From assembly GCF_002412165.1 (NCBI RefSeq), contig NZ_NXIA01000008.1, forward strand, positions 1 through 64,000: a stretch of DNA of 64,000 nucleotides. Reading direction: 5' to 3'. The notes beneath the pieces were generated by a model, which saw nothing but the letters and a program-made list of their open reading frames with translations, was not told the origin of the DNA and searched no databases. The stretch comes from Curtobacterium sp. 'Ferrero' (GTDB lineage: Bacteria; Actinomycetota; Actinomycetes; Actinomycetales; Microbacteriaceae). The translations under genes and the position numbers were made by a program. Shown piece by piece: positions 17,563 to 25,907 of this stretch (positions are counted from its first letter, which is position 1; every line of letters starts with the position of its first letter).

Positions 17563-18035
17563 GGGGTCGTCGTCGCCCGGCCGGGCATCGGCAGACCGGA
17601 CTCGTCCGCTGCCCCGAGCCGCTCGAGCAGCCCGGCGAGCAGGGCGACGTCGTCGTCGGACCAGGCGGCGAGGCGTTCCTCGAGGGCATCGCGGTGCAGG
17701 CGGACGGACCGTTCGAGCGCGGTGCAGCCGGCGGGGGTGGCCTCGAGCGGTTTGGCGTTCCCGGTGCCGCCGTCGGTCGTCCGCACCAGCCCGGCGGCGA
17801 GCAGGCCGGACAGCTGCCGCGAGATCGTCGACCGGTTCAACCGCAGGTACCGGGCGATGTCGATGGCCATGCACCCCGGGTGCTGCACCACGAAGTCCAC
17901 CAGGGACTGGTCGACGACGCTCAGCACCTCGTCCGACCCGCGCGCCCGGATGCTCGCCCGTCGCGTGATCCGCGAGAGCTCGGTGTAGGCACGTCCGATG
18001 TCCGCGTTCCGGACGTCGGACCCCGGGTGGTCCAT
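17559..18035 (-). CDS. MarR-family transcriptional regulator
   Basis: A 158-residue winged-helix regulator. The DNA-binding core is CMAIDIARYLRLNRSTISRQ and LSGLLAAGLVRTTDG, with the wing in TGNAKPLEATPAG (about residues 55-105). Flanking helices provide dimerisation. GGAG precedes the ATG at 18035. The downstream phosphoesterase starts within its stop codon, so the pair is one operon and probably autoregulated. The effector is unknown. Confidence 0.88.
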   Translation of the reverse strand: MDHPGSDVRNADIGRAYTELSRITRRASIRARGSDEVLSVVDQSLVDFVVQHPGCMAIDIARYLRLNRSTISRQLSGLLAAGLVRTTDGGTGNAKPLEATPAGCTALERSVRLHRDALEERLAAWSDDDVALLAGLLERLGAADESGLPMPGRATTTP

Positions 18036-18130
18036 GGTGGCTCCAACCTGTCGTGCCGGACGGTCCCGCTGTGCGGTGGACCGAAGGCGTGTTGACGACC
18101 GAGGATACCCACCGGGCTCCCCGGCCGGGG

Positions 18131-18592
18131 TCAGTGACCCGCGGCCGCCGCTCGCAGCGCGCCGATGTCGAGCTTGACCATGTCCATCATCGCGGCGTAC
18201 ACGCGGGCGTTCGCCCCGGGGTCACCGGAGCCGGACATCAGCTCGCCCATCATCGACGGCGTCACCTGCCAGGCGACGCCCCAGCGGTCGAACAGCCACC
18301 CGCACGCGGTCGGCCGGCCCCCGTCGGCGAGCAGGGCGTCCCAGACGCGGTCGAGCTCCTCCTGGGTGTCGACGTCGACCTGGAACGAGACCGCGTCGGT
18401 GTGCGGGTGCCCCGGTCCGCCGTTCATGGCGCGGTAGGGCCGGCCGAGCAGCGTGAACTCGACCACCAGGACGGGGCCGTCGGGCATCCGGGCGACGCTG
18501 TCGATCCGCGAGTCCGGGAACAGGGAGACGTAGTGCTCGGCCGCCTGCTCAGCCTGGTCGTCGTACCAGAGGAAGGGGGTGATGGTGGACAC
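18131..18592 (-). CDS. VOC-family protein (PhnB / 3-demethylubiquinone methyltransferase-like)
   Basis: A 153-residue member of the VOC (glyoxalase-fold) superfamily, in the group named after 3-demethylubiquinone-9 3-methyltransferase and PhnB. Typical blocks are ITPFLWYDDQAEQAAEHYVS, YRAMNGGP, SFQVDVDTQEELDRVWDALL and CGWLFDRWGVAWQVTP. The GTG at 18592 follows GAGAGG. The biochemical function is not established for most members. It stands next to a GNAT gene in the same direction, 28 bases apart, and may share a transcript with it. Confidence 0.85.
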   Translation of the reverse strand: MSTITPFLWYDDQAEQAAEHYVSLFPDSRIDSVARMPDGPVLVVEFTLLGRPYRAMNGGPGHPHTDAVSFQVDVDTQEELDRVWDALLADGGRPTACGWLFDRWGVAWQVTPSMMGELMSGSGDPGANARVYAAMMDMVKLDIGALRAAAAGH

Positions 18593-18620
18593 GGTCTCGC
18601 CTCTCTGCTCGGTCGCCCGG

Positions 18621-18917
18621 TCAGTCCGCGACGCCGCGGCTGAGCAGGCCGGCCCGCTCGGGGTGCTCGTCGAACCACTGGCCGACGAACCAGCACATGG
18701 GCACGACGCGCTTGTCGGTCGTGGACTCGACCTCGCCGAGCGCGTGCTCGACGAGGGCGGCCGCGTAGCCGTGCCCGCGGTGCTTCGGCACGGTGTACGT
18801 GTGCGGGAACGCGATCGCGTCGTCGTTCTCCCGGTAGTCCAGGACGCTCACCAGCTCGCCGTCGACGTACATCGCGTAGCGGTTCTGGTCGGTCTCGTTG
18901 CGGAACTCCTGGGCCAT
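18621..18917 (-). CDS. Small GNAT-like acetyltransferase (YjdJ type)
   Basis: A 98-residue protein of the short Gcn5-related family. It contains the acetyl-CoA loop VPKHRGHGYAAALVEHALGE and the C-terminal VVPMCWFVGQWFDEHPE typical of the YjdJ group. The ATG at 18917 gives the usual length; a GTG at 18938 in frame is an alternative start. The substrate is unknown. It is the first gene of a leftward pair with the VOC protein and is divergent from the oxidoreductase at 18989. Confidence 0.82.
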   Translation of the reverse strand: MAQEFRNETDQNRYAMYVDGELVSVLDYRENDDAIAFPHTYTVPKHRGHGYAAALVEHALGEVESTTDKRVVPMCWFVGQWFDEHPERAGLLSRGVAD

Positions 18918-18988
18918 GCCGCCATCATGCTCCGACACGCGGCCGGGCGCGACGGGAATGTCCGCCGACCGGGAGCGTTCCCTCCGGC

Positions 18989-19636
18989 ATGACCACGATC
19001 GGCATCATCGGAGCAGGCAACATCGGATCCCAGCTGGCACGCCTCGCCGTGCAGCACGGCCACGAGGTGGTGATCGCCAACTCCCGCGGCCCGGAGACGC
19101 TGACCGACCTGGTGTCGGAGCTCGGCACGGCCGCCCGTGCCGGCACGCGTGACGAGGCCGCCGCCGCGGGCGACATCGTCGTGGTGACCGTGCCGCTCGC
19201 CGCGATCGAGACCATCCCCGTCGAGCCCCTCGTCGGCAAGGTCGTGATCGACACGGACAACTACTACCCGCAGCGCGACGGGCAGATCGCGGCGCTCGAC
19301 GACGAGACGACCACGACGGCGGAGATGCTGCAGGACCACCTGCGCGGCGCGAAGGTCGTGAAGGCGTTCAACCACATCGGCGCCGCGGACCTCACCGGGC
19401 ACGCGACCCCGAGCGGCACGGCGGACCGCCGTGCACTCGTCATCGCCGGCGACGACGAGGACGCCAAGCGCACCGTCGCCGACCTCATCGACGAGTTCGG
19501 GTTCGACGTCGTCGACGCGGGCCCGCTCGCCGAGGGCTGGCGCATCCAGCGCGACACCCCCGGGTACGGCCCGCGGCTGACCGCGTCGGAGCTGCGCGAC
19601 GCGCTGGCCGCGGCGAAGCGCTACCGCGACATGTAG
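18989..19636 (+). CDS. NAD(P)-binding oxidoreductase, F420-dependent NADP reductase family
   Basis: A 215-residue Rossmann protein of the COG2085 family. The N-terminal GIIGAGNIGSQLARLA is the dinucleotide-binding loop. IANSRGPETL suggests NADPH preference. VKAFNHIGAADL and DVVDAGPLAEGWRIQ are typical of the F420H2:NADP oxidoreductase-like group; many members lack proven F420 use. ATG at 18989. A perfect 27-bp-arm hairpin terminates the gene 12 bases downstream. Confidence 0.85.
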   Translation: MTTIGIIGAGNIGSQLARLAVQHGHEVVIANSRGPETLTDLVSELGTAARAGTRDEAAAAGDIVVVTVPLAAIETIPVEPLVGKVVIDTDNYYPQRDGQIAALDDETTTTAEMLQDHLRGAKVVKAFNHIGAADLTGHATPSGTADRRALVIAGDDEDAKRTVADLIDEFGFDVVDAGPLAEGWRIQRDTPGYGPRLTASELRDALAAAKRYRDM

Positions 19637-19647
19637 GTCGTCACCAA

Positions 19648-19701
19648 ACGGACGGACGGGAGGCGCGGGACCAGCTGGTCCCGCGCCTCCCGTCCGTCCG
19701 T
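19648..19701. terminator. Bidirectional terminator, perfect 54-base palindrome
   Basis: The arms 19648-19674 and 19675-19701 are exact reverse complements and contain GGACGGGAGGCGCGGGACC. It lies between the convergent oxidoreductase and aldo/keto reductase genes. The arm sequence GGACGGGAGGC recurs in other terminators of this window. Confidence 0.9.
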
Positions 19702-19752
19702 CGTCGCCTACGCGACCGCGGCCGAGACTCGGCCTCGCAGGTTCAGGCAGAT

Positions 19753-20721
19753 TCAGGCGCCGTCGAAGATGACCGTCATCTCGGCGACGTCGTCCTCTGA
19801 CGGCGTCCACGCCGACCCGGCCTCGGCGTTCTGTGTGATCTGCTCCGGCTTCGTCGCACCCGCGATCACGCTCGACAGTCCGGGCTGCGCGAGGAGCCAG
19901 GCGAACGTGGCCTGCAGCATCGTCACGCCACGGTCGTCGCAGAAGCGCTGGAACTCCTCGAGGACGTCCCACGGCGCGTCCTGGAGCAGCTGCGGCTTCG
20001 AGGTGGTGATGCGCCCGTCGGCCGGTCCGCCCGCACGCGTGTACTTGCCGGTGAGGAGCCCGTTGTACAGCGGGAAGTACGGCAGGAACCCGAGGGCGTA
20101 GGCGCGCACGGCCGGGAGGACCTCCGCCTCGACCCCGCGCGCGAGCGGGCTGTACTCGTTCTGCGCCGACACGAACTGCGTGGTGCCCGCGATCGAGGCG
20201 GTGAGCTCGGCCTCGGCGATCTGCCACCCCGCGAAGTTCGAGTGGCCGACGTAGCGGATCTTGCCCTCGCGGACGAGGTCGTCGAGGACCGAGAGCGTCT
20301 CCTCGATCGGCGTCACCGTGTCCGGTCGGTGCATCTGGTACAGGTCGATCCAGTCGGTCCCGAGCCGCCGCAGCGACGCCTCCACGGCCAACCGGATGTA
20401 GCGGCGTGACCCGCGGACGCCCCAGTCGGGCCCGTTCGTGCCCTGCATGTCGAGGCCGAACTTGGTCGCGAGCACGACCTCGTCCCGACGGCCCGCGATG
20501 GCCTTGCCGAGCATCTCCTCGCTGCGCCCGGGCTGACCGCCGTAGACGTCGGCGGTGTCGAAGAGGGTGATCCCGGCGTCGAGCGCCGCGTGCACGACGG
20601 CGTCGGTGCCGTCCTGGGTCTCGGAGGCGGTGCCGGCCCGCCCGAAGTTGTTGCAGCCGAGGCCGACGGTCGAGACGACGAGCCCCGAGGGGCCGAGTGG
20701 ACGGTGTTCGATCACGGTCAT
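19753..20721 (-). CDS. Aldo/keto reductase
   Basis: A 322-residue NADPH-dependent TIM-barrel reductase. The tetrad is visible: Asp in LFDTADVYGG, Tyr in the same segment, Lys in LATKFGLDM and His in DLYQMHRPD. The NADPH end carries SVIAGATKPEQITQNAEA. The ATG at 20721 is followed by a typical RPLGPSGLVVSTVGLGC N-terminus. The substrate is not predictable. It is divergent from the proline-rich membrane protein gene with a 15-base palindrome in between. Confidence 0.9.
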   Translation of the reverse strand: MTVIEHRPLGPSGLVVSTVGLGCNNFGRAGTASETQDGTDAVVHAALDAGITLFDTADVYGGQPGRSEEMLGKAIAGRRDEVVLATKFGLDMQGTNGPDWGVRGSRRYIRLAVEASLRRLGTDWIDLYQMHRPDTVTPIEETLSVLDDLVREGKIRYVGHSNFAGWQIAEAELTASIAGTTQFVSAQNEYSPLARGVEAEVLPAVRAYALGFLPYFPLYNGLLTGKYTRAGGPADGRITTSKPQLLQDAPWDVLEEFQRFCDDRGVTMLQATFAWLLAQPGLSSVIAGATKPEQITQNAEAGSAWTPSEDDVAEMTVIFDGA

Positions 20722-20798
20722 GCCCCGACCGTACCCACGCGGTCCTGCCCGCGACCCCGGAACTGGGGCTGCGCAGCTGCTCCGGCGCCCCGGTACAA

Positions 20799-20813
20799 CT
20801 GATCGCGGATCAG
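20799..20813. promoter_or_regulatory. Palindrome between divergent genes
   Basis: CTGATC-GCG-GATCAG is a perfect inverted repeat 20 bases before the GTG of the rightward gene and 78 bases from the reductase start. It could be an operator for either gene. Confidence 0.35.
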
Positions 20814-20832
20814 ACCACCGGAGGGAGCCACA

Positions 20833-22209
20833 GTGGCGTCGCATCGCATGCCGGATTCCGACCGGCCGCGTCGGCCGGTCCCCGCCTGGGTGACGGCTCC
20901 GCCGGTGGACGGCCAGGAGGCCCGCCCCGCGTCCGCCTCGTCCCCGGCGGTCGCACCCGTGGCTGAGTCGGTCGCACCGGTGGCCGGGTCGGCCGCGCCG
21001 GTGGCCAGCCCCGTCGGGTCCGTCGCCGGGCCCGCCGCCGCGGCTCCCACGCCCACCGTCGCCGGGCCGGCGTCCGCGGCCCCTCCCGTCGCCGGTCCTC
21101 CCGTGGCCGGTCCCGTCGCCGGCGGTGCATCCTCCGTCACGGATGCCGCGCTGACGCCCCCGGCCGGCGAGCCCGTCGCCGTCCCGGACCCGGCGGCCGA
21201 CGTCCTCGTACCGGACTTCCCGCCCGAGGAGCACCTGCTCCCGCCGGCCCCGACCTCGCCAGCCGTGCACACCCTGCCGTTCGACCGCCTCATCGCCGAG
21301 GCCATGTCGTCCGCCCCGGCACCGGTGTCCCCGATCGACGCCGCACCGGCGCCGCGGCCGAAGCCCACGGGTCCGGTCGTCCCGGCCGTCGGGCAACCGC
21401 GGTTCTCCGTCCCCGGCCTCGAGCACGTCGTCGTGCAGGGCACCGAGCCGGAGCCCTCCGGCCCGGTCGGGTTCCGGACGCCGGCCCGGTTCGCCCAGCA
21501 CCAGGCGCAGTCCACCCGGCCGCCGGCACCCGCCCCGACGCCGGACGCGGCCGACGCAGCAGCGGCCCTCACCCTGCCGAGCGCACCCACCCCAGCCGCA
21601 CCGGCACCGACGACTCCCGCAGCGACCGACGCTCCGCCCGCTCCCGTCGACCCGGCGTCCGGCCACGCCGCCACGGAGCCCGGTGCGCGCCCGACGAAGC
21701 GTGCGCCGCGGTCCCGGGGCGCAGCGCGGACGAAGCCCGCGCGGCGGACCAGGGGCGCGGCGGGCAGCGGTGTCCTGGCGACCGTCCCGCCGGAGGCGAC
21801 CGTTCCCACCCAGACCGAGTCGAGCCTCCCGGCCGGCGGTGTGGACGCACCGGAGGCGGGTCGCGCACCCGCGGCGACCACGCGCCGACTCGGCGTGACG
21901 CCCGGCGCCGTCCTCGGGGCGGTGGCCGGCGTCGGCACGCTCGGACTCGCGGCGTGGTGGTTCACCGCTCCGGCGACCGTGCACGCGGTCGGGGTCGTGC
22001 TGGGACTCCTGGCCCTCGTGCTGTCGATCGCGACGCTGCGGGACCGGGCGGCCACGTGGCAGCGGCCGGTGGCGCTCCTCGGTGCCGTGCTCGGTGCCGT
22101 GGGGACGCTCGTGCTGCTGTGGGCGGTCGCGTCGGCGGTGCTGCCCGCCGCCGGGGTCACGCTGCCGGACCTCACCGGGTCGGGCACGGTGTCGACGATC
22201 GCTCCGTAG
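20833..22209 (+). CDS. Ala/Pro-rich membrane protein of unknown function
   Basis: A 458-residue protein. Residues about 15-345 are a disordered, Ala/Pro/Val-rich region with degenerate PVAG repeats. A basic stretch (TKRAPRSRGAARTKPARRTR) follows. The last 95 residues contain three membrane segments (TPGAVLGAVAGVGTLGLAAW, AVGVVLGLLALVLSIATL, VALLGAVLGAVGTLVLLW). The GTG start at 20833 follows GGAGGGA. No known domain is recognised. The long tail is probably cytosolic by the positive-inside rule, because the basic cluster precedes the first helix. Function unknown. Confidence 0.7.
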   Translation: MASHRMPDSDRPRRPVPAWVTAPPVDGQEARPASASSPAVAPVAESVAPVAGSAAPVASPVGSVAGPAAAAPTPTVAGPASAAPPVAGPPVAGPVAGGASSVTDAALTPPAGEPVAVPDPAADVLVPDFPPEEHLLPPAPTSPAVHTLPFDRLIAEAMSSAPAPVSPIDAAPAPRPKPTGPVVPAVGQPRFSVPGLEHVVVQGTEPEPSGPVGFRTPARFAQHQAQSTRPPAPAPTPDAADAAAALTLPSAPTPAAPAPTTPAATDAPPAPVDPASGHAATEPGARPTKRAPRSRGAARTKPARRTRGAAGSGVLATVPPEATVPTQTESSLPAGGVDAPEAGRAPAATTRRLGVTPGAVLGAVAGVGTLGLAAWWFTAPATVHAVGVVLGLLALVLSIATLRDRAATWQRPVALLGAVLGAVGTLVLLWAVASAVLPAAGVTLPDLTGSGTVSTIAP

Positions 22210-22226
22210 GGGCCGGACGAGCCGCT

Positions 22227-22280
22227 GGCCGCCCGAGGGGGCGGCCCGTGCTCCCGTGGCGCCGCGGAAGCGCTCCGCGG
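22227..22280. terminator. Two adjacent hairpins between convergent genes
   Basis: GGCCGCCC pairs with GGGCGGCC (22227-22234 and 22239-22246). CCGCGGA pairs with TCCGCGG (22262-22268 and 22274-22280). They separate the rightward membrane protein gene from the leftward LysR gene. Confidence 0.6.
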
Positions 22281-22291
22281 GTCGCCGGCCG

Positions 22292-23173
22292 TCAGACAGC
22301 GCGGATGACGCCGCGCGAGAGGATGGCGTTCGTCAGCGCGTCGATCGGTTCGCGTTGCACGGTCGGGTTCGCGATGAGCACGTAGTCGACCGCGGGCAGG
22401 TCCGGCAGCGCGAGCCGCTGCGAGACCTTCACGAGGTCGGCGGGGATCAGCGAGTGCGGGAACACCGCCACCCCGATGCCCGCCCGTACCGCCGCGAGGA
22501 CCCCGTTCACGTCGCGGGTGTTGCACGTGATCCGCCACGTGCGGCCGGCGGCCTCGAGGGCGTCGATCGCCATCTGGCGGCTGATGCTCGGCGCCTGGTA
22601 GACGATGAGCGGGACGGGCTCCCCCGCTTCGAGCGCGATGCCGTCCTGCGCCATCCACACCATCTGGTCCGTGGCGACCCGGGTGCCCTCGGCCGACTCC
22701 CCCGCGGTCTGCTTGATGAACACGAGGTCGAGCTGGCCCGCGTGCACCCGGCGGAGGAGCGGCGCGGACTGGTTCACCGTGAGCTCGAGGTTGACCTGCG
22801 GGTGCAGTCGACGGAAGTCCCGGAGGATGCGCGGCAGCTGCGTGATCGCGAGGTCGTCGGCCGCACCGAACCGGAGTCGACCCCGCGTCGCCGCACCCGA
22901 GAAGTACGCGTCGGCGGTGGCGTGGGCCGCGAGGATGGTCCGCGCGAACCCGGCCATCGCGTCCCCGTTGTCGGTGAGCGTCACACCTCGGGTGTCGCGG
23001 GCGACGAGGGTCCTGGCCACGGCGGTCTCCAGGCGACGGACGTGTTGGGACACCGTCGGCTGACTGATCCCGAGCCGCGCACCGGCCGCGGTGAAGCTCC
23101 GGGTCTCGGCGACGGCGAGGAAGGTCTGCAACAGCACCGGGTCGAGCACGTCAGGATCCCTCTCATTCGACAT
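22292..23173 (-). CDS. LysR-family transcriptional regulator
   Basis: A 293-residue regulator. The N-terminal winged helix (LLQTFLAVAETRSFTAAGAR, LGISQPTVSQHVRRLE) is classical. The remaining residues form the two-lobed co-inducer domain (LRFGAADDLAITQLPRIL, RAGIGVAVFPHSLIP). The ATG at 23173 is chosen; the frame upstream enters the divergent MFS gene. It shares a 98-base promoter region with the MFS transporter at 23272, the usual layout for a LysR protein that controls its neighbour. The inducer is unknown. Confidence 0.9.
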   Translation of the reverse strand: MSNERDPDVLDPVLLQTFLAVAETRSFTAAGARLGISQPTVSQHVRRLETAVARTLVARDTRGVTLTDNGDAMAGFARTILAAHATADAYFSGAATRGRLRFGAADDLAITQLPRILRDFRRLHPQVNLELTVNQSAPLLRRVHAGQLDLVFIKQTAGESAEGTRVATDQMVWMAQDGIALEAGEPVPLIVYQAPSISRQMAIDALEAAGRTWRITCNTRDVNGVLAAVRAGIGVAVFPHSLIPADLVKVSQRLALPDLPAVDYVLIANPTVQREPIDALTNAILSRGVIRAV

Positions 23174-23271
23174 CGCAATGGAGTGATAGCAACCATACGG
23201 GGATCGAATGGGCGGCGGAAGACTAGTTTCGAGCGGGTACCGTTCCGCCCCGACGTCCGGAGACCCCCGCA

Positions 23272-24597
23272 GTGAGTGCGTCATCGACGACCCTCCCCCC
23301 GCCCACCGAACCCCTCCCCGTCGTCGCCGAGCGGCCGCCGTGGCGGCACACGCTCATCGCACTGTCGGTGCCGAACTTCCGGATCTTCACCGCGACGAAC
23401 CTCGTCGCGATGACCGCGGGCTGGATGCAGCGCATCGCCCAGGACTGGCTCGTGCTGCAGCTGACCGGCTCCGTGGCGCAGGTCGGCATCACGGTCGCGT
23501 GCCAGTTCGCGCCGATGCTGTTCTTCGGGCTGTTCGGCGGGGTCATCGTCGACCGGTTCTCGAAGCGGGCGCTGATGATGATCACGCAGGGCGCCTTCGC
23601 CGTCCTGTCGCTGGTGCTCGCCGTGCTCACGCTGACCGGGGTCGTGCAGGCGTGGCACATCTGGGTGATCGCGTTCCTCGTCGGCATGGTGACCGTGATC
23701 GACAACCCGGCGCGGCAGGTCTTCGTCACGGAGATCGTCGGGCACCAGCACCTCCGGAACGCGATCAGCGTGAACTCGAGCGTCTTCCAGCTCGGCGGCA
23801 TGATCGGTCCGGCCCTGTCCGGTGCCCTGCTCGTCGCGGTCGGCGCCGGCTGGTCGTTCGGGGTCAACGCCGTCGCGTGCGCCGCCGTCGTCGTGACGCT
23901 CGGGTTCCTCCGGGTGTCCGAGCTGCACCGGACACCGCCTGCCCCGAGGACCAAGGGACAGCTCGTCGAGGGCCTGCACTACGCGATGCGCAAGCCGACG
24001 ATCCTGGTGCCGGTCGTGCTCATGGCGTTCTTCTCGGTCTTCGCACTGACCATGCCGGTGCTGCTCTCGGCGTTCGCGTCCGAGGTGTACGACGTCGGCG
24101 CGGGCGGCTACGGCGTGTTCAACTCCGCCGTCGCGATCGGGGCGCTCGCGGGCGCGCTGCTGTCGACGCGCCGCGCGGTGGTGCGGCTCCGGACGATCGT
24201 CGGCGGGGTGTTCTGGACGGGGGTGCTGCTCGTCGCCACCGGAGCCGTCCCGGTCATCGCGCCCTTCACCGTCGCGCTCGTGGCCGTCGGGATGTCGCAG
24301 CTGCTGTTCATGACCGCGTCGAACTCGCTCGTGCAGCTCTCGTCGAACGTCGCGATCCGGGGCCGGGTGATGTCGCTGTACGTCCTCGTGCTGCTCGGCG
24401 GGCAGGCGATCGGCGGTCCGGTCATGGGGCAGGTCGTCGACCACTTCGGTGCCCACGTCGGGATGGTCGTCGCCGGGGGCGTGCCCGCGCTCGCGGCTGC
24501 GGTCGTCGGGCTCGTGCTCGCGCGGCGCGGCGGGCTGCACCTGGCGGTGCGGATGCGGCACCACGTGCCGGTCCCCGCGATCGTCGGGCACCGCTGA
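23272..24597 (+). CDS. MFS transporter
   Basis: A 441-residue major facilitator of the enterobactin-exporter (EntS)-like group. It has about 12 membrane helices and the loop FGGVIVDRFSKRALMM between helices 2 and 3. IDNPARQVFVTEIVG and RNAISVNSSVFQLGGMIGPA are typical of this group. GTG start at 23272 behind GGAG. The substrate is unknown; the divergent LysR regulator suggests an inducible exporter. A large hairpin follows the stop codon. Confidence 0.87.
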   Translation: MSASSTTLPPPTEPLPVVAERPPWRHTLIALSVPNFRIFTATNLVAMTAGWMQRIAQDWLVLQLTGSVAQVGITVACQFAPMLFFGLFGGVIVDRFSKRALMMITQGAFAVLSLVLAVLTLTGVVQAWHIWVIAFLVGMVTVIDNPARQVFVTEIVGHQHLRNAISVNSSVFQLGGMIGPALSGALLVAVGAGWSFGVNAVACAAVVVTLGFLRVSELHRTPPAPRTKGQLVEGLHYAMRKPTILVPVVLMAFFSVFALTMPVLLSAFASEVYDVGAGGYGVFNSAVAIGALAGALLSTRRAVVRLRTIVGGVFWTGVLLVATGAVPVIAPFTVALVAVGMSQLLFMTASNSLVQLSSNVAIRGRVMSLYVLVLLGGQAIGGPVMGQVVDHFGAHVGMVVAGGVPALAAAVVGLVLARRGGLHLAVRMRHHVPVPAIVGHR

Positions 24598-24614
24598 CGC
24601 GCCGGCGTGACGCC

Positions 24615-24676
24615 GGAACCAGGTTCCGGACACCGCACCACGCTTTTCCATGGTGCTGTGTCCGGAACCTGGTTCC
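24615..24676. terminator. Long bidirectional hairpin with nested palindromes
   Basis: The arms of 28 bases (from GGAACCAGGTTCCGGACAC to its complement) match with about two differences around a CTTTTC loop. Each arm contains the smaller palindrome GGAACCAGGTTCC. It lies between the convergent MFS and NAD(P)-binding genes. Confidence 0.75.
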
Positions 24677-24720
24677 GCGAGCCGCGCGCGGAACCCGGTG
24701 CGCGACGGAGCTTGGTCGCG

Positions 24721-25368
24721 TCAGTACGCGACGCCGAAGCGCGCCCGGTGGTGCGCCGGGGTGACGATCTCGTCGACGAAGGCGATCGCGAAGTCCTCGC
24801 CGGAGATGTCCGAGTTGCCCTCGGCGTCGGTGAGGAGCACGTCGTCCGTGGTGCGGTAGGTGCCCTTCCGCTCGCCCGGGTTGTAGCTGCCGAACGCCGC
24901 GGCCGGGCTGACGTAGAACCAGTCGACGTCGGTGTCCGACGCCTGGAGCGCCTCGAGGATCGCCGCGTGGCTCTTCGCCTCGCCCGTGAAGGCGTCCGGG
25001 AAGTCCGGGGTGTCGAACAGGCGCGGGCCGCCCTCGGCGACGAACAGCGAGCCGGCACCGCCGACGATGCCGAGCCGGGCGCCCGCAGCCGCCGCGGCGT
25101 CGACGAAGTGCTGGAAGCGGTCCTTCAGCTCGGAGCCGTCGGCCTGGACGGCGTGCAGCGCCACGACGACGACGTCCGCGCCCTTCGTGACCTCGGCGAC
25201 GAACGCCTCGTCGAACGCATCGCCCTGTGCGAGCGTCAGGCCCTCGGCGGGTTCGAGCTTCGACGTGTCGCGCGCGACGGCGGTGACGGCGATGCCGCGG
25301 GAGAGCGCCTCGCGGGTGATGGCGGAGCCGGCGTACCCGGTGCCGCCGAAGACGACGATGCTGGTCAT
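24721..25368 (-). CDS. NAD(P)-binding reductase, atypical SDR (YwnB/COG2910 type)
   Basis: A 215-residue Rossmann-fold protein. GGTGYAGSAITREALSRG is the NAD(P)-binding loop, ITA-like AVTAVARDTSKL follows, and GIVGGAGSLFVAEGGPRLFD plus FYVSPAAAF are family blocks. Members often act as NmrA-like redox sensors or oxidoreductases. ATG at 25368. It is divergent from the HxlR regulator, which is the usual genomic arrangement for an HxlR target. The operator probably lies at 25440-25456. Confidence 0.88.
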   Translation of the reverse strand: MTSIVVFGGTGYAGSAITREALSRGIAVTAVARDTSKLEPAEGLTLAQGDAFDEAFVAEVTKGADVVVVALHAVQADGSELKDRFQHFVDAAAAAGARLGIVGGAGSLFVAEGGPRLFDTPDFPDAFTGEAKSHAAILEALQASDTDVDWFYVSPAAAFGSYNPGERKGTYRTTDDVLLTDAEGNSDISGEDFAIAFVDEIVTPAHHRARFGVAY

Positions 25369-25439
25369 GGCAGTCCTTTCGTGGAGGTCGTGGAGCCCGC
25401 CGGGCGGTCCCGAGGGCTGCGCTGCTCACTGTACGGGTG

Positions 25440-25456
25440 TTACTCTCCCTCGGTAA
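25440..25456. promoter_or_regulatory. Candidate HxlR operator
   Basis: TTAC-N9-GTAA, flanked by GTG and GTAG, forms an inverted repeat in the divergent promoter region, 33 bases before the HxlR start and about 72 from the reductase start. Confidence 0.45.
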
Positions 25457-25488
25457 GTAGGCACCTCGCAGTGCGTAGGGAGGTCGAC

Positions 25489-25851
25489 GTGTCGGCTCTG
25501 GAGTACACCCCGTACGCGGCGGACTGTCCGTCGCGACAGCTCCTCGACCGGATCGGCGACCGGTGGAGCGTCCTGACGATCGGGTCGCTCGTCGACGGTC
25601 CCCAGCGGTACTCGGCCATCGCGCAGCGCATCCAGGGCGTGTCGCAGAAGATGCTCACCCAGACGTTGCGTGCGCTCGAACGGGACGGGCTCGTGACCCG
25701 CACCGTGTTCCCGGAGATCCCGCCGCACGTCGAGTACGAGCTCACCGACCGGGGCCGCTCCCTCCGTGCGGTCCTGGAGCCGCTCGAGCACTGGGCCACG
25801 GACCACATGGACGACGTCGCCGCGTCCCGGGTGGAGTACGACGCCCGGTGA
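25489..25851 (+). CDS. HxlR-family transcriptional regulator
   Basis: A 120-residue winged-helix regulator. CPSRQLLDRIGDRWSVLTIG opens the domain, followed by GVSQKMLTQTLRALERDGLV and the wing VEYELTDRGRSL. The GTG at 25489 has GGGAGG upstream; an in-frame GTG at 25471 is less likely. A Cys near residue 12 (ADCPSR) is the position used by redox- or electrophile-sensing members such as HypR/YodB-type proteins. That makes redox control of the divergent reductase plausible but unproven. Confidence 0.9.
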   Translation: MSALEYTPYAADCPSRQLLDRIGDRWSVLTIGSLVDGPQRYSAIAQRIQGVSQKMLTQTLRALERDGLVTRTVFPEIPPHVEYELTDRGRSLRAVLEPLEHWATDHMDDVAASRVEYDAR

Positions 25852-25907
25852 CCCGGTCCTGACGCTCGGCTGGAATCGGGGCGGAGACGCGGTGGTTGCC
25901 TGGGGTC

